Positions 1-5,633 of a DNA stretch of 5,633 nt are shown here, piece by piece (the first letter of the stretch is position 1; each line of letters begins with the position of its first letter). The stretch comes from Verrucomicrobiota bacterium. GTDB lineage: Bacteria > Verrucomicrobiota > Lentisphaeria > Oligosphaerales > Oligosphaeraceae. The notes under the pieces are model-generated. The model worked only from the letters and a program-made list of their open reading frames with translations. It made no database searches and was not told the origin of the DNA. A program made the translations under genes and the position numbers. Location of the stretch: assembly GCA_022709995.1 (NCBI GenBank), contig JAKLHU010000166.1:1-5633 (forward strand), read 5' to 3'.

Positions 1-99
1 CCGTGAGCAGCCTTCCGGGGAAGGAAGCTGGGGTGGAAGCCTACGTTCCATACGTCCAATGCTCTTCACTTATGCGTAACTCTGGCTGGAATCATGGAC

Positions 100-231
100 T
101 CATAGGACGGTGAAATAGGACGCATAGGACCTATGGGACATAGAACGTAGGGGACGTATGGGACGTATAGACATAGGACGTATGGGACGTATAGGACGTA
201 TAGGACGTATAGGCATAGGACGCATAGGACC
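100..231 (+). repeat. Short tandem/interspersed repeat array, 9-nt unit GGACGTATA
   Basis: Six exact copies of GGACGTAT start at 152, 161, 176, 185, 194 and 203, so the spacing is 9, 15, 9, 9 and 9 nt. Degenerate copies (ATAGGACGC, ATGGGACAT, ATAGAACGT and similar) extend the array left to about 100 and right to about 231. The base composition is clearly less GC-rich than in the genes that follow. One reverse-oriented copy (ATACGTCC) lies at 50-57, outside the main block. Many copies differ from the consensus by one base, which looks like an old, drifting array rather than fresh slippage. It lacks the long conserved repeats and uniform unique spacers of a CRISPR array. Its function is unknown. 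Confidence 0.85.
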
Positions 232-350
232 AATACTTCTTAGCTTAGGGATTCGGTTTGGCTTTCGGCGACTTCAATAGCGCCAGTGCCGATTCGTCTC
301 ATTGTCCTATGCCCATACGTCTCATACGTCCTATACGTCCCATGTCCTAT
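173..350. repeat. Imperfect inverted repeat (hairpin/cruciform-capable)
   Basis: The left arm 173-221 (49 nt) matches the reverse complement of the right arm 304-350 (47 nt), with three mismatches and one 2-nt gap by hand alignment. A perfect 20-bp block pairs 182-201 with 324-343. The spacer between the arms is 82 nt (222-303). Both arms are built from the 9-nt GGACGTATA unit, so they could also pair in shifted registers 9 nt apart. Weaker complementarity continues outward, to roughly 145 on the left and 375 on the right. As RNA this would make a stem of nearly 50 bp, and as DNA a potential cruciform. No U-tract follows, so it does not look like a simple intrinsic terminator. Confidence 0.8.
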
Positions 351-376
351 AAGTCCTATGTGCCCTATGCCCAATA
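303..376 (-). repeat. Reverse-oriented block of the same 9-nt repeat
   Basis: Exact ATACGTCC copies (the reverse complement of GGACGTAT) lie at 324-331 and 333-340, with a one-mismatch copy at 315-322, again at a 9-nt period. Degenerate GTCCTAT and GCCCTATGCCC copies continue to about 376. This block supplies the right arm of the inverted repeat. It has diverged more than the left block beyond position 350. In one forward frame it would read as a Tyr-Val-rich tripeptide repeat because the unit is 9 nt, but I see no sign that it is translated. Confidence 0.8.
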
Positions 377-631
377 GACAGCGCCGCTCACATCATTCTG
401 CTTTGCGCCGATGGCATAAACGCTATTCGCCGTTGCTTTGGCCAATTTTGCTCGCCGTCGCGCTGCGGGCAGCCTGGCTTTCGCTGTCGCCGGCTATGAG
501 CGGTTCGCTCAAGGCCCTTTCGGCCCGCGCCATTTCCGCATCTTTCCGCCCATTTCCGCCCAGTCAAGGGCGGGCCGCCTTTATCCAGTCGTTCCCCTTG
601 CCTTCCGTCACGTAATCCAGGACACCACCTC
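377..631. other. Gene-free leader region upstream of uvsE
   Basis: With the repeats to its left, this completes a 631-bp stretch with no convincing gene. The open frames crossing it overlap one another, have no good ribosome binding site, resemble no family I know, and in one case run out of the repeat array. Between about 530 and 562 the plus strand is pyrimidine-rich and repeats CATTTCCGC-like words. A small hairpin can form at 566-582 (AAGGGCG pairing with CGCCTTT around a 3-nt loop), about 50 bp before the uvsE start. I could not find a -35/-10 pair with good spacing, so the uvsE promoter is not placed. Confidence 0.5.
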
Positions 632-1558
632 ATGCTTCATCTGGGCCTGTGCTGCCTTTTCCTGGAGGAAAATCTACGTTTTCGGACGACGAGCTTCGCC
701 GCGCTGAAGAAATTCTCGCCGCCGGAGCGGCGTCAGCGTCTTTCCGCAATCTGCTTGGCCAATGCCATCACTCTCGAACGGACTTTTCGCCGGCTGCCGG
801 AGTTGGGCATCACGGTCTTCCGCATCAGTTCGGAGCTGTTTCCGCTGTACACCCACCCCGATGCCGGGTATACCCTGGCGGACTTGCCGGATGAAACGCG
901 GATTCGGGAGCATTTCGCCGCCTGTCGCCAGCAGGCCGGCCAGGCCGGGTTGCGTCTCAGTCTGCACCCCGACCAGTTTGTCGTGCTGGTGTCGCCGCGT
1001 CCGGAGGTCGTCGCCTCCTCGGTGGCGGAGCTGCGGTACCAGCTGGTTCTGGCGGAATTGGTCGGCGCCGAGGAGATCAACCTGCATCTGGGCGGCAGCT
1101 ATGGGGACAAGGCCGCCGCCATCGCGCGCTTTCAGGAGGTTTTCCGGAGTCTTCCACCCGGCTTGCAGCAACGCCTCACCTTGGAAAATGACGATGTCTC
1201 CTATACCGTCGCCGACCTGCTGCCGGTCTGTCGGCAGCTCCGCCTGCCGTTGGTCTATGACGTGCATCATCACCGCTGCCTGCCGGACGACCTCACCATC
1301 GCGGACGCCAGCCGGCTGGCGGCGGAGACCTGGCAAGGCCGCCAGACGGCGCCGCATTTCCACGTCTCGTCGCCGAAAAATGGCTGGGGCAGCCGCATAG
1401 TCCGGCCGCATGCGGATTATATTGACCCAGCCGACTTTCCGGTTTGCTGGCAGCAGGTTGGCGAACTGTGCGTCGACGTCGAGGCCAAGGCCAAGGAAAA
1501 GGCCATTGCGCGCCTGCGGCTCGACCTGGCCGCGGGATGTCGTTCGGCGGCGACATAA
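632..1558 (+). CDS. uvsE: UV damage endonuclease UvsE (UVDE)
   Basis: This is a cytoplasmic DNA repair nuclease. UVDE enzymes nick DNA directly 5' of UV photoproducts (cyclobutane dimers, 6-4 products) and some other lesions, starting an alternative excision repair. The 308 residues match the usual bacterial size and cover the whole TIM barrel. Metal ligands known from the Thermus enzyme are present: His112 (LHPDQF), His152 (NLHLGG.YGDK), Glu185 (LTLENDD), Asp210 and His213 (YDVHHH), His244 (HFHVSS), His260 (RPHADYI) and Glu284 (DVEAKAKE). Gln115-Phe116 match the lesion-probing Gln-Tyr pair. His242 sits where the Thermus enzyme has a carboxylated lysine. The ATG start agrees with the family's N-terminus (LGLCCLF, then FRTT) and has AGGA at 619-622, nine bases upstream. 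The next gene starts 108 bp downstream and is unrelated, so an operon is doubtful. Confidence 0.95.
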   Translation: MLHLGLCCLFLEENLRFRTTSFAALKKFSPPERRQRLSAICLANAITLERTFRRLPELGITVFRISSELFPLYTHPDAGYTLADLPDETRIREHFAACRQQAGQAGLRLSLHPDQFVVLVSPRPEVVASSVAELRYQLVLAELVGAEEINLHLGGSYGDKAAAIARFQEVFRSLPPGLQQRLTLENDDVSYTVADLLPVCRQLRLPLVYDVHHHRCLPDDLTIADASRLAAETWQGRQTAPHFHVSSPKNGWGSRIVRPHADYIDPADFPVCWQQVGELCVDVEAKAKEKAIARLRLDLAAGCRSAAT

Positions 1559-1652
1559 AGTCCGCCTTTACATAAAACTTATGCCTTCCGGGAAACCATC
1601 CGTTCGTGGAGTCACCTTCCTCCGCCGTCCATCCTGTCGTTGTGTTCAAGCC

Positions 1653-1659
1653 AGAGGAG
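1653..1659 (+). promoter_or_regulatory. Ribosome binding site deciding the start of the large exported protein
   Basis: AGAGGAG is a strong Shine-Dalgarno sequence ending 7 nt before the ATG at 1667. It decides against the in-frame TTG at 1640, which has no such site and would put nine polar residues ahead of the signal peptide. Confidence 0.8.
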
Positions 1660-1666
1660 TACAGCC

Positions 1667-4600
1667 ATGAAGTCGTCCAGCGTGGGAGTTGGAGCTTGCC
1701 GCGATCTTCTTTTGCTGTTGCTGTCGGTGCTGCCGTTGCCGCTCGTCGGGGCCGGCTGGGACATTGACACGCCGCGGGAAGGCGTATGGATTTTGCGCAA
1801 CGACCGCGGCAGCTGGGGCGGGTGGTCGCAAGGCGTTGCGCATCAGAATGACACGGCTTACCAGGTTCGTAAGGTTTTTGACTTGAACCAGCTGCCGGCG
1901 GCGGCGAGGACCGCGGCCCAAGCCGCCCGGCTGCAGGTCTATTTCGCCATTCAGGACTACAGTTGGTCGCAAGGCGCGGCGGTCGCCAACCGGCTCGACG
2001 AGGGCTTTGAAGTCGTCGTCAACGGCCAGCCGCAGACGTATCAGACCGCCGACCCGCGCTTCGCCGGCCGCGCCGTCCAGGGCGACAGGCTGCAAATGGC
2101 CTGGACCGACTTCGACCTGCCACTGGCGGCCATCCAGGGCGACCGCCTGGAAGTGGTTCTCCGCAAAATCCTCCCCGCCGGCAAAGACAAGGCCGATGAC
2201 TACATCTACCCGGGCATCGACACTACGGTGCCGACAACCAGTAGCTTCCTCAGCCGCGACGGCGGGCAAAACTGGACTGCCGAGGAGTTGAACCTCATCC
2301 AGGCCAAGGGCGAATACATGATCCGCCTGCTGGTGTCCTCCCAGTCGCTCCGGAGCCAGCTGCGGTGGACGCCCGCCGGGCTGGTTGACCCCGATGGCCT
2401 GGCGGCATATCTGGGCCAGGAGGACGGCGCCTTGCGCCTGGAGCCGCGGGCCGGCGCCTGGGACCAGAACCGGCCCCTGCGCATCCGCCTCCAGCCGGCC
2501 GGCCACGCCGCCCCGGCATGGCGTCTGCAGGAAGGGCAGGGGGCGCCGCTGTCGACGTTGGCGGCCGGCGCCTATGAACTGCCCCCCGACCGGCGCGAGG
2601 TCGACGCCTTGCTGATTCCAGACGCCGCTTCCTTGCAAAGCCTAACGGTTGAATATGACGTGCCGGTGGCGCCGCCGGCGCCGCCCCAGGACTTGTGCCC
2701 GGCCGTGGCCGCTCCGGCCGGCCGGCGCTGGTCGACGCCGGCCCGGGCCGACGTCGACCAGCGCCAGGCGCTGCTGCAGAACAGCTGCCTGCGAGCCAGA
2801 TTCCGCTTCGCGCCCTCTTTTGAACTGGAATCCCTGCATGCCGCCGACATCGATGCCGACATCCTGGCCGAGCCGGCCTTGACCCACCTGTTCCGGATCC
2901 AGGTCGGCGACGTCGTGTATGGCTGCCGCGACGGCCAGGTGCGCGAAGTCACCCCGCTGGCGGACGGCTTTGCCGTCACCCTGGCGATGCCGCCGCCGGG
3001 ACTTGAAGTCGTCTTTTCCGCGCGGCTGGCCGATGACGAACTCGAATTCAACTGCCTCGTCCGCAACGCCGGCGTCGGCGTCGAACCGGTGCGCTTTCAT
3101 CTGGCCTTCCCGCATCTGGCCGGCCTGCGCCTTTCCGAACAATCCGCCGACGACTATTACCTGTTCCCATGGGGCGGCGGCGTCATCGCTTCGATGGATG
3201 GCCACCTGCGCACCGCCTATGGCGAAAATTCCGCCTGGTGGCAGATGGTCGACCTGTTCAGCCCCTCGCGCGGCGGCGGCGTCTATGTCCGGGCCGAAGA
3301 CCCGACCGCACTCTACAAGACGATCGAGCTACGCAAAGGCGTGACCGTCCGCGACAGCTGCGCCGTGGATGATGCCGGCGCCGGATTTCTGGCTCCGGAA
3401 ATGCTTTGGCGGACGGCGCTGGCCGGCTCGGCCGGCTTGGAGCTGTGCTTCGGCTATCTTCGGCGCGATCGCGCCGCCGGCGCATCGTTTGCCGCTCCGG
3501 CCGTGCGCCTGGGGGCCCACGCCGGCGACTGGCACGCCGCCATGGAGCGCTATGCCCGCTGGTCGGGGCAGACCTGGCCGCGCCGGCCGTTCCCGTCCCG
3601 CCTGACCGGTCGCTGGACCGTCTTCGCGACTGGCTGGAACGCCACCCACTCGGCCTTGTTCAAGAATGGGGCCTATGTCGAGGACTACCTCAAGCCGCGC
3701 TGGGACATCCCGGAATTGATGTCCTGGTGGACCTGGAGCGAAGTCGGGCCATGGGACATCCCCATGAACCAGCTCGAGGACGTGCTCGGCAGCGCGATGT
3801 ACAACCGCTACAAGACGTACTTTCAGAACGACCCCGGGACTGGCCGGCCGGCGTACAACCTCAACCGCGGCGACTACGATGGCTACAATCCGGCCTGGGG
3901 CGGACTGCCGGCCCTCCGGGCCCATGTCCAGAAGATGAAGGACGCCGGCCAGGTGCCGATGTTCTACACCGACCCGATCCTGGCCTGCTCGACGACGAAA
4001 GTCGGCCGCGAACACGGCCCGAAATACGGCGTCATGAACCCGCGCTGGGACGGCGCCTACAAGTGCTCTCGGACGCCGCCTGGATACGTCGGCTCGTATC
4101 TGAGCTACAACATGTGCCTGGATACGGAGTGGTATTCGGAATGGGTTGCCAAGACCATGGCCAGAGTCTGCCGCGAAACCGGCATCGACGGCGTCCGGCT
4201 GGATGAATACGGCCACCGCGGCTATGTCTGCGAAAGCCCGCACCATCAGCACCTGTTCGCCGAACCGGGGCACAATGCCTGGCTGCAGGCCCTGGCCCGC
4301 AATTGCCGACAGGTCCACGCGGCCATGGACGAGGTCCGGCCCGACCTGGTGCTGACCACGGAGTTCCCCGGCCACGACTGCATGTCCGCCGCCCTGGACG
4401 GCGCGATCGTCTACGACCTCCGGCGGAGCAATGCCTTACGGCCCGTGCCGGTCAATCTGTTCCGGTTCTACTTTCCGTCCTGCCGCACGTTTGAGATCGA
4501 CCGCCCGCACACGCCGGGGGCGCCGTCGTTCATGCTCTGGAACGCCACGGCCACGTTCAGCCCCGGCCCCGCCTATCCCGACGACGTCCTGGCCATGCTG

Positions 4601-4900
4601 CGCCGCCATGCGGCTGTGTTCGACTCGTTGGACATGACGCCGCTGGTCCCCACCTTGCAGCGCCGTGTTTACGCCAATCGCTTCCGTCATGGCGAGGAGA
4701 CGGTCTGGACGATTCTCAACGGCGCCGGCCATACCGTGCAAGGACCGGTGCTGGCAGTGGAGTCGCGCCCCGGCTTCGAGGTCGTCGACCTGCTTTCCGG
4801 CGCCGAGCTGGCGCCGGTCGATGGCGCCGTTCCTCTTTTCCTGCGGCGCCAGGAATGCCGGGTGATCGCCTGTCGGCCCCGGCCGGCGGCCGCGCCGTGA
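1667..4900 (+). CDS. Large exported glycoside-hydrolase-like protein (TIM barrel; possibly DUF6259-type)
   Basis: The 1077-residue protein probably acts on carbohydrate in the periplasm or outside the cell; the substrate is unknown. Residues 1-30 form a signal peptide: Arg12, a run of six Leu, then a likely cut near VGA-GW. Residues 31-225 look like a beta-sandwich, perhaps carbohydrate-binding. Residues 226-335 are a less clear beta-rich stretch, ending in a Pro/Ala linker (335-355). Residues 365-615 resemble the beta super-sandwich that precedes many glycosidase barrels. Residues 645-985 look like a (beta/alpha)8 barrel: SWWTW near 686, YNPAWGGLPALR near 740, DGVRLDEYG at 841-849, LTTEFPGHD at 896-904. 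Asp846 and Glu899 are, by inference, the nucleophile and acid/base, as in GH13-like barrels. Residues 990-1072 resemble a C-terminal beta domain. It resembles DUF6259 proteins, but I recall that family only loosely. The mature part has about 16 Cys, so disulfides are possible. Confidence 0.8.
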   Translation: MKSSSVGVGACRDLLLLLLSVLPLPLVGAGWDIDTPREGVWILRNDRGSWGGWSQGVAHQNDTAYQVRKVFDLNQLPAAARTAAQAARLQVYFAIQDYSWSQGAAVANRLDEGFEVVVNGQPQTYQTADPRFAGRAVQGDRLQMAWTDFDLPLAAIQGDRLEVVLRKILPAGKDKADDYIYPGIDTTVPTTSSFLSRDGGQNWTAEELNLIQAKGEYMIRLLVSSQSLRSQLRWTPAGLVDPDGLAAYLGQEDGALRLEPRAGAWDQNRPLRIRLQPAGHAAPAWRLQEGQGAPLSTLAAGAYELPPDRREVDALLIPDAASLQSLTVEYDVPVAPPAPPQDLCPAVAAPAGRRWSTPARADVDQRQALLQNSCLRARFRFAPSFELESLHAADIDADILAEPALTHLFRIQVGDVVYGCRDGQVREVTPLADGFAVTLAMPPPGLEVVFSARLADDELEFNCLVRNAGVGVEPVRFHLAFPHLAGLRLSEQSADDYYLFPWGGGVIASMDGHLRTAYGENSAWWQMVDLFSPSRGGGVYVRAEDPTALYKTIELRKGVTVRDSCAVDDAGAGFLAPEMLWRTALAGSAGLELCFGYLRRDRAAGASFAAPAVRLGAHAGDWHAAMERYARWSGQTWPRRPFPSRLTGRWTVFATGWNATHSALFKNGAYVEDYLKPRWDIPELMSWWTWSEVGPWDIPMNQLEDVLGSAMYNRYKTYFQNDPGTGRPAYNLNRGDYDGYNPAWGGLPALRAHVQKMKDAGQVPMFYTDPILACSTTKVGREHGPKYGVMNPRWDGAYKCSRTPPGYVGSYLSYNMCLDTEWYSEWVAKTMARVCRETGIDGVRLDEYGHRGYVCESPHHQHLFAEPGHNAWLQALARNCRQVHAAMDEVRPDLVLTTEFPGHDCMSAALDGAIVYDLRRSNALRPVPVNLFRFYFPSCRTFEIDRPHTPGAPSFMLWNATATFSPGPAYPDDVLAMLRRHAAVFDSLDMTPLVPTLQRRVYANRFRHGEETVWTILNGAGHTVQGPVLAVESRPGFEVVDLLSGAELAPVDGAVPLFLRRQECRVIACRPRPAAAP

Positions 4901-4925
4901 GCCGGCGCGGGCGGACTGGCCGCCG
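4884..4925 (+). terminator. GC-rich hairpins at the end of the large gene (possible terminator)
   Basis: CCGCGCC (4890-4896) pairs perfectly with GGCGCGG (4904-4910) around a 7-nt loop that includes the stop codon. An alternative 8-bp stem pairs 4884-4891 with 4918-4925. Neither is followed by a T-run on the plus strand, so intrinsic termination is uncertain. The convergent gene arrangement makes some terminator expected here. Confidence 0.35.
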
Positions 4926-4971
4926 CGGCGAGGTCATGCACGGAACTGGAGCTTGCGTCGGCCGCCGCGGC
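4918..4971. repeat. 12-bp direct repeat between the convergent genes
   Basis: GGCCGCCGCGGC occurs at 4918-4929 and again at 4960-4971. Each copy ends in the perfect palindrome GCCGCGGC, so the two copies can also pair with each other as an 8-bp stem with a 34-nt loop, on either strand. It fills the short gap between the 3' ends of the large gene and the cupin gene. A role in bidirectional termination is possible but unproven, and in DNA this GC-rich short repeats can arise by chance. Confidence 0.6.
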
Positions 4972-4973
4972 AT

Positions 4974-5405
4974 TTACTCGGCGTAGACATAAAGGGGCTT
5001 GCCTTTGTCGACAATGTGCACCGAGTATAATTTCAGCGGCGTGTCGCCGACGACGGTGAAGCCGCCGTGGTGTCCGTCGCGAGCATGAATTTCCGTGTAT
5101 CCGGCTGGCAGCAGCGCTGGTTCCTGGCCGGGCATCTGCACCATGGATCCTTGGAGAACGAAGCCGACTTCCAGGCCGTGATGGCCATGGCGCCCGAGCT
5201 TTTCCCCTTTTTTGTATTCCGCGATTGAGGCAATGACCTCCATGCCCGGCGCTCCGGACAGGTCGGCGCGTTTCTGCTCGACCCGCTGCGGCGAATCGGT
5301 AAGAGTCTGGACAGCGGCCGTATTTTGGGCGATCAGGCCAGTGAGGACGCCGACACCAAAGACAGCGGTGATGGTCAGGCAGGCGGTAACAGTTCTGATG
5401 TTCAT
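4974..5405 (-). CDS. Small exported or membrane-anchored cupin-domain protein
   Basis: The 143-residue protein is a single cupin barrel behind an N-terminal hydrophobic segment (about residues 6-26, with Arg4 before it). That segment is either a signal peptide cut near NTAA or a membrane anchor, so the cupin should lie outside the cytoplasm. Cupin motif 1 is exact, G(X)5HXH(X)3E(X)6G: Gly67, His73, His75, Glu79 and Gly86. Motif 2 is looser: Pro100-Ala-Gly102, then candidate ligands His107, His112 and His113. The tail VVGDTPLKLYSVHIVDKGKP resembles a widespread group of small bacterial cupins of unknown function. A bound metal is likely; the reaction or ligand cannot be told. The ATG at 5405 is preferred over an in-frame GTG at 5411 because the GTG lies inside the Shine-Dalgarno site. 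The gene is convergent with the large protein gene and has its own promoter. Confidence 0.88.
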   Translation of the reverse strand: MNIRTVTACLTITAVFGVGVLTGLIAQNTAAVQTLTDSPQRVEQKRADLSGAPGMEVIASIAEYKKGEKLGRHGHHGLEVGFVLQGSMVQMPGQEPALLPAGYTEIHARDGHHGGFTVVGDTPLKLYSVHIVDKGKPLYVYAE

Positions 5406-5410
5406 GGGCA

Positions 5411-5416
5411 CTCCTT
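5411..5416 (-). promoter_or_regulatory. Ribosome binding site of the cupin gene
   Basis: AAGGAG on the minus strand lies 5 nt before the ATG at 5405-5403. It overlaps the in-frame GTG at 5411-5409, which excludes that codon as the start. Confidence 0.8.
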
Positions 5417-5460
5417 GGAAAAATGAATTGAATCAAAAACAAGTCAAGCGCAACGGCAAT

Positions 5461-5489
5461 ACTATACTGCCGTATGTGTTTTGCTACAA
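5461..5489 (-). promoter_or_regulatory. Likely sigma70-type promoter of the cupin gene
   Basis: On the minus strand, TTGTAG (5489-5484) and TATAGT (5466-5461) are separated by exactly 17 nt. Transcription would start near 5454 and give a leader of about 49 nt that ends in the AAGGAG site. The area is much richer in A and T than the coding regions, as expected of a promoter. The assignment rests on consensus match only. Confidence 0.5.
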
Positions 5490-5544
5490 AAAAGGCGCGT
5501 GCATTCCGGTTGGGCCAGTTGGCCATGAATTTTGTGCGTTAGTC

Positions 5545-5573
5545 ATGACAAGTTGCCGGGCTGCGGTTATAGT
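5545..5573 (+). promoter_or_regulatory. Outward-facing sigma70-type promoter at the right edge
   Basis: ATGACA (5545-5550) and TATAGT (5568-5573) are 17 nt apart, each one base from the consensus hexamer. Transcription would start near 5580 and leave the window, divergent from the cupin promoter. The first downstream ATG is at 5596, with an in-frame ATG at 5602; the frame stays open to the window end but covers only about 12 codons. No Shine-Dalgarno site precedes either ATG, so what is transcribed (a weakly led or leaderless gene, or an RNA) cannot be told. Confidence 0.45.
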
Positions 5574-5633
5574 ACTTTCGCGCGAATCATCTTGAATGGC
5601 CATGGCAGTCGATGGCATGGCGACGGCGGGCAA

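Noticed and set aside
8..30. Hairpin at the left edge (CCTTC pairing with GAAGG around a tetraloop, with outer CAG/CTG), perhaps the terminator of a gene ending at a TGA at 4-6
   Set aside because: There is no T-run, the stem is only 5 bp plus 3 bp across a bulge, and no upstream coding sequence is visible to support a stop codon there.
100..376. CRISPR array
   Set aside because: The repeats are only 8-9 nt, run in both orientations, are mostly contiguous and lack unique spacers. No cas gene is present.
286..615. A 109-codon forward frame running from the repeat block into the uvsE leader
   Set aside because: Its first third is simply the reverse repeat read as a Tyr-Val/Cys-Pro tripeptide pattern. 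It has no good ribosome binding site, overlaps another open frame and resembles no family I know.
1586..1594. Short palindrome TTCCGGGAA between uvsE and the large gene, as an operator
   Set aside because: It is only 9 nt with 4-bp arms, has no partner copy, and is not placed against a recognisable promoter.
1640..1666. Upstream TTG start for the large exported protein
   Set aside because: The AGAGGAG site at 1653-1659 fits the ATG at 1667, and starting there gives a normal signal peptide. The TTG start would add nine residues that cover the ribosome binding site.
1646..2638. A long minus-strand frame opposite the large exported protein, and similar long frames opposite uvsE and at 3329-4375
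   Set aside because: These mirror the GC-rich codon pattern of the real genes. They lack Shine-Dalgarno sites and recognisable domains, while the plus-strand proteins show clear motifs along their length.
5419..5447. Second possible cupin promoter with TTGACT (5447-5442) as -35
   Set aside because: The hexamer at the right spacing is ATTTTT, a poor -10, and the start would fall on the ribosome binding site. The pair at 5461-5489 fits much better.

Overview
The window is GC-rich bacterial DNA with three complete protein-coding genes. It starts with a long gene-free stretch of lower GC that carries a short-unit repeat array. Three things fit a member of the Planctomycetota/Verrucomicrobiota/Lentisphaerota group: the mix of genes, a very large exported glycoside-hydrolase-like protein, and gene-free DNA full of short GGACGTAT-type repeats. 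That placement is inference only, because there is no rRNA or other taxonomic marker here.

Layout. Positions 1-631 have no convincing gene. Within them, six exact copies of GGACGTAT, mostly 9 nt apart, lie at 152-210, and reverse-oriented copies lie at 304-376. Together they form an imperfect inverted repeat (173-221 against 304-350) around an 82-nt spacer. Positions 632-1558 encode a UV damage endonuclease (UvsE/UVDE). After a 108-bp gap, 1667-4900 encodes a 1077-residue exported multidomain protein. It has a signal peptide, beta-rich N-terminal and middle regions, a TIM-barrel-like glycoside hydrolase domain and a C-terminal beta domain. Convergent to it, on the minus strand, 4974-5405 encodes a small exported or membrane-anchored cupin with its own promoter and Shine-Dalgarno site. 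A second, outward-facing promoter at 5545-5573 points off the right edge.

The three genes do not form an obvious pathway. UvsE is a cytoplasmic DNA repair enzyme. The large protein probably acts on carbohydrate outside the cytoplasm, and the cupin is a small metal-binding-type protein of unknown role. No operon is supported: the first two genes are co-oriented but separated by 108 bp, and the third is convergent. I see no tRNA, rRNA, CRISPR array, insertion sequence or phage gene. The most unusual parts are the repeat/inverted-repeat element at the left, the domain layout of the large protein, and a His at the UvsE position that is a carboxylated lysine in the Thermus enzyme.
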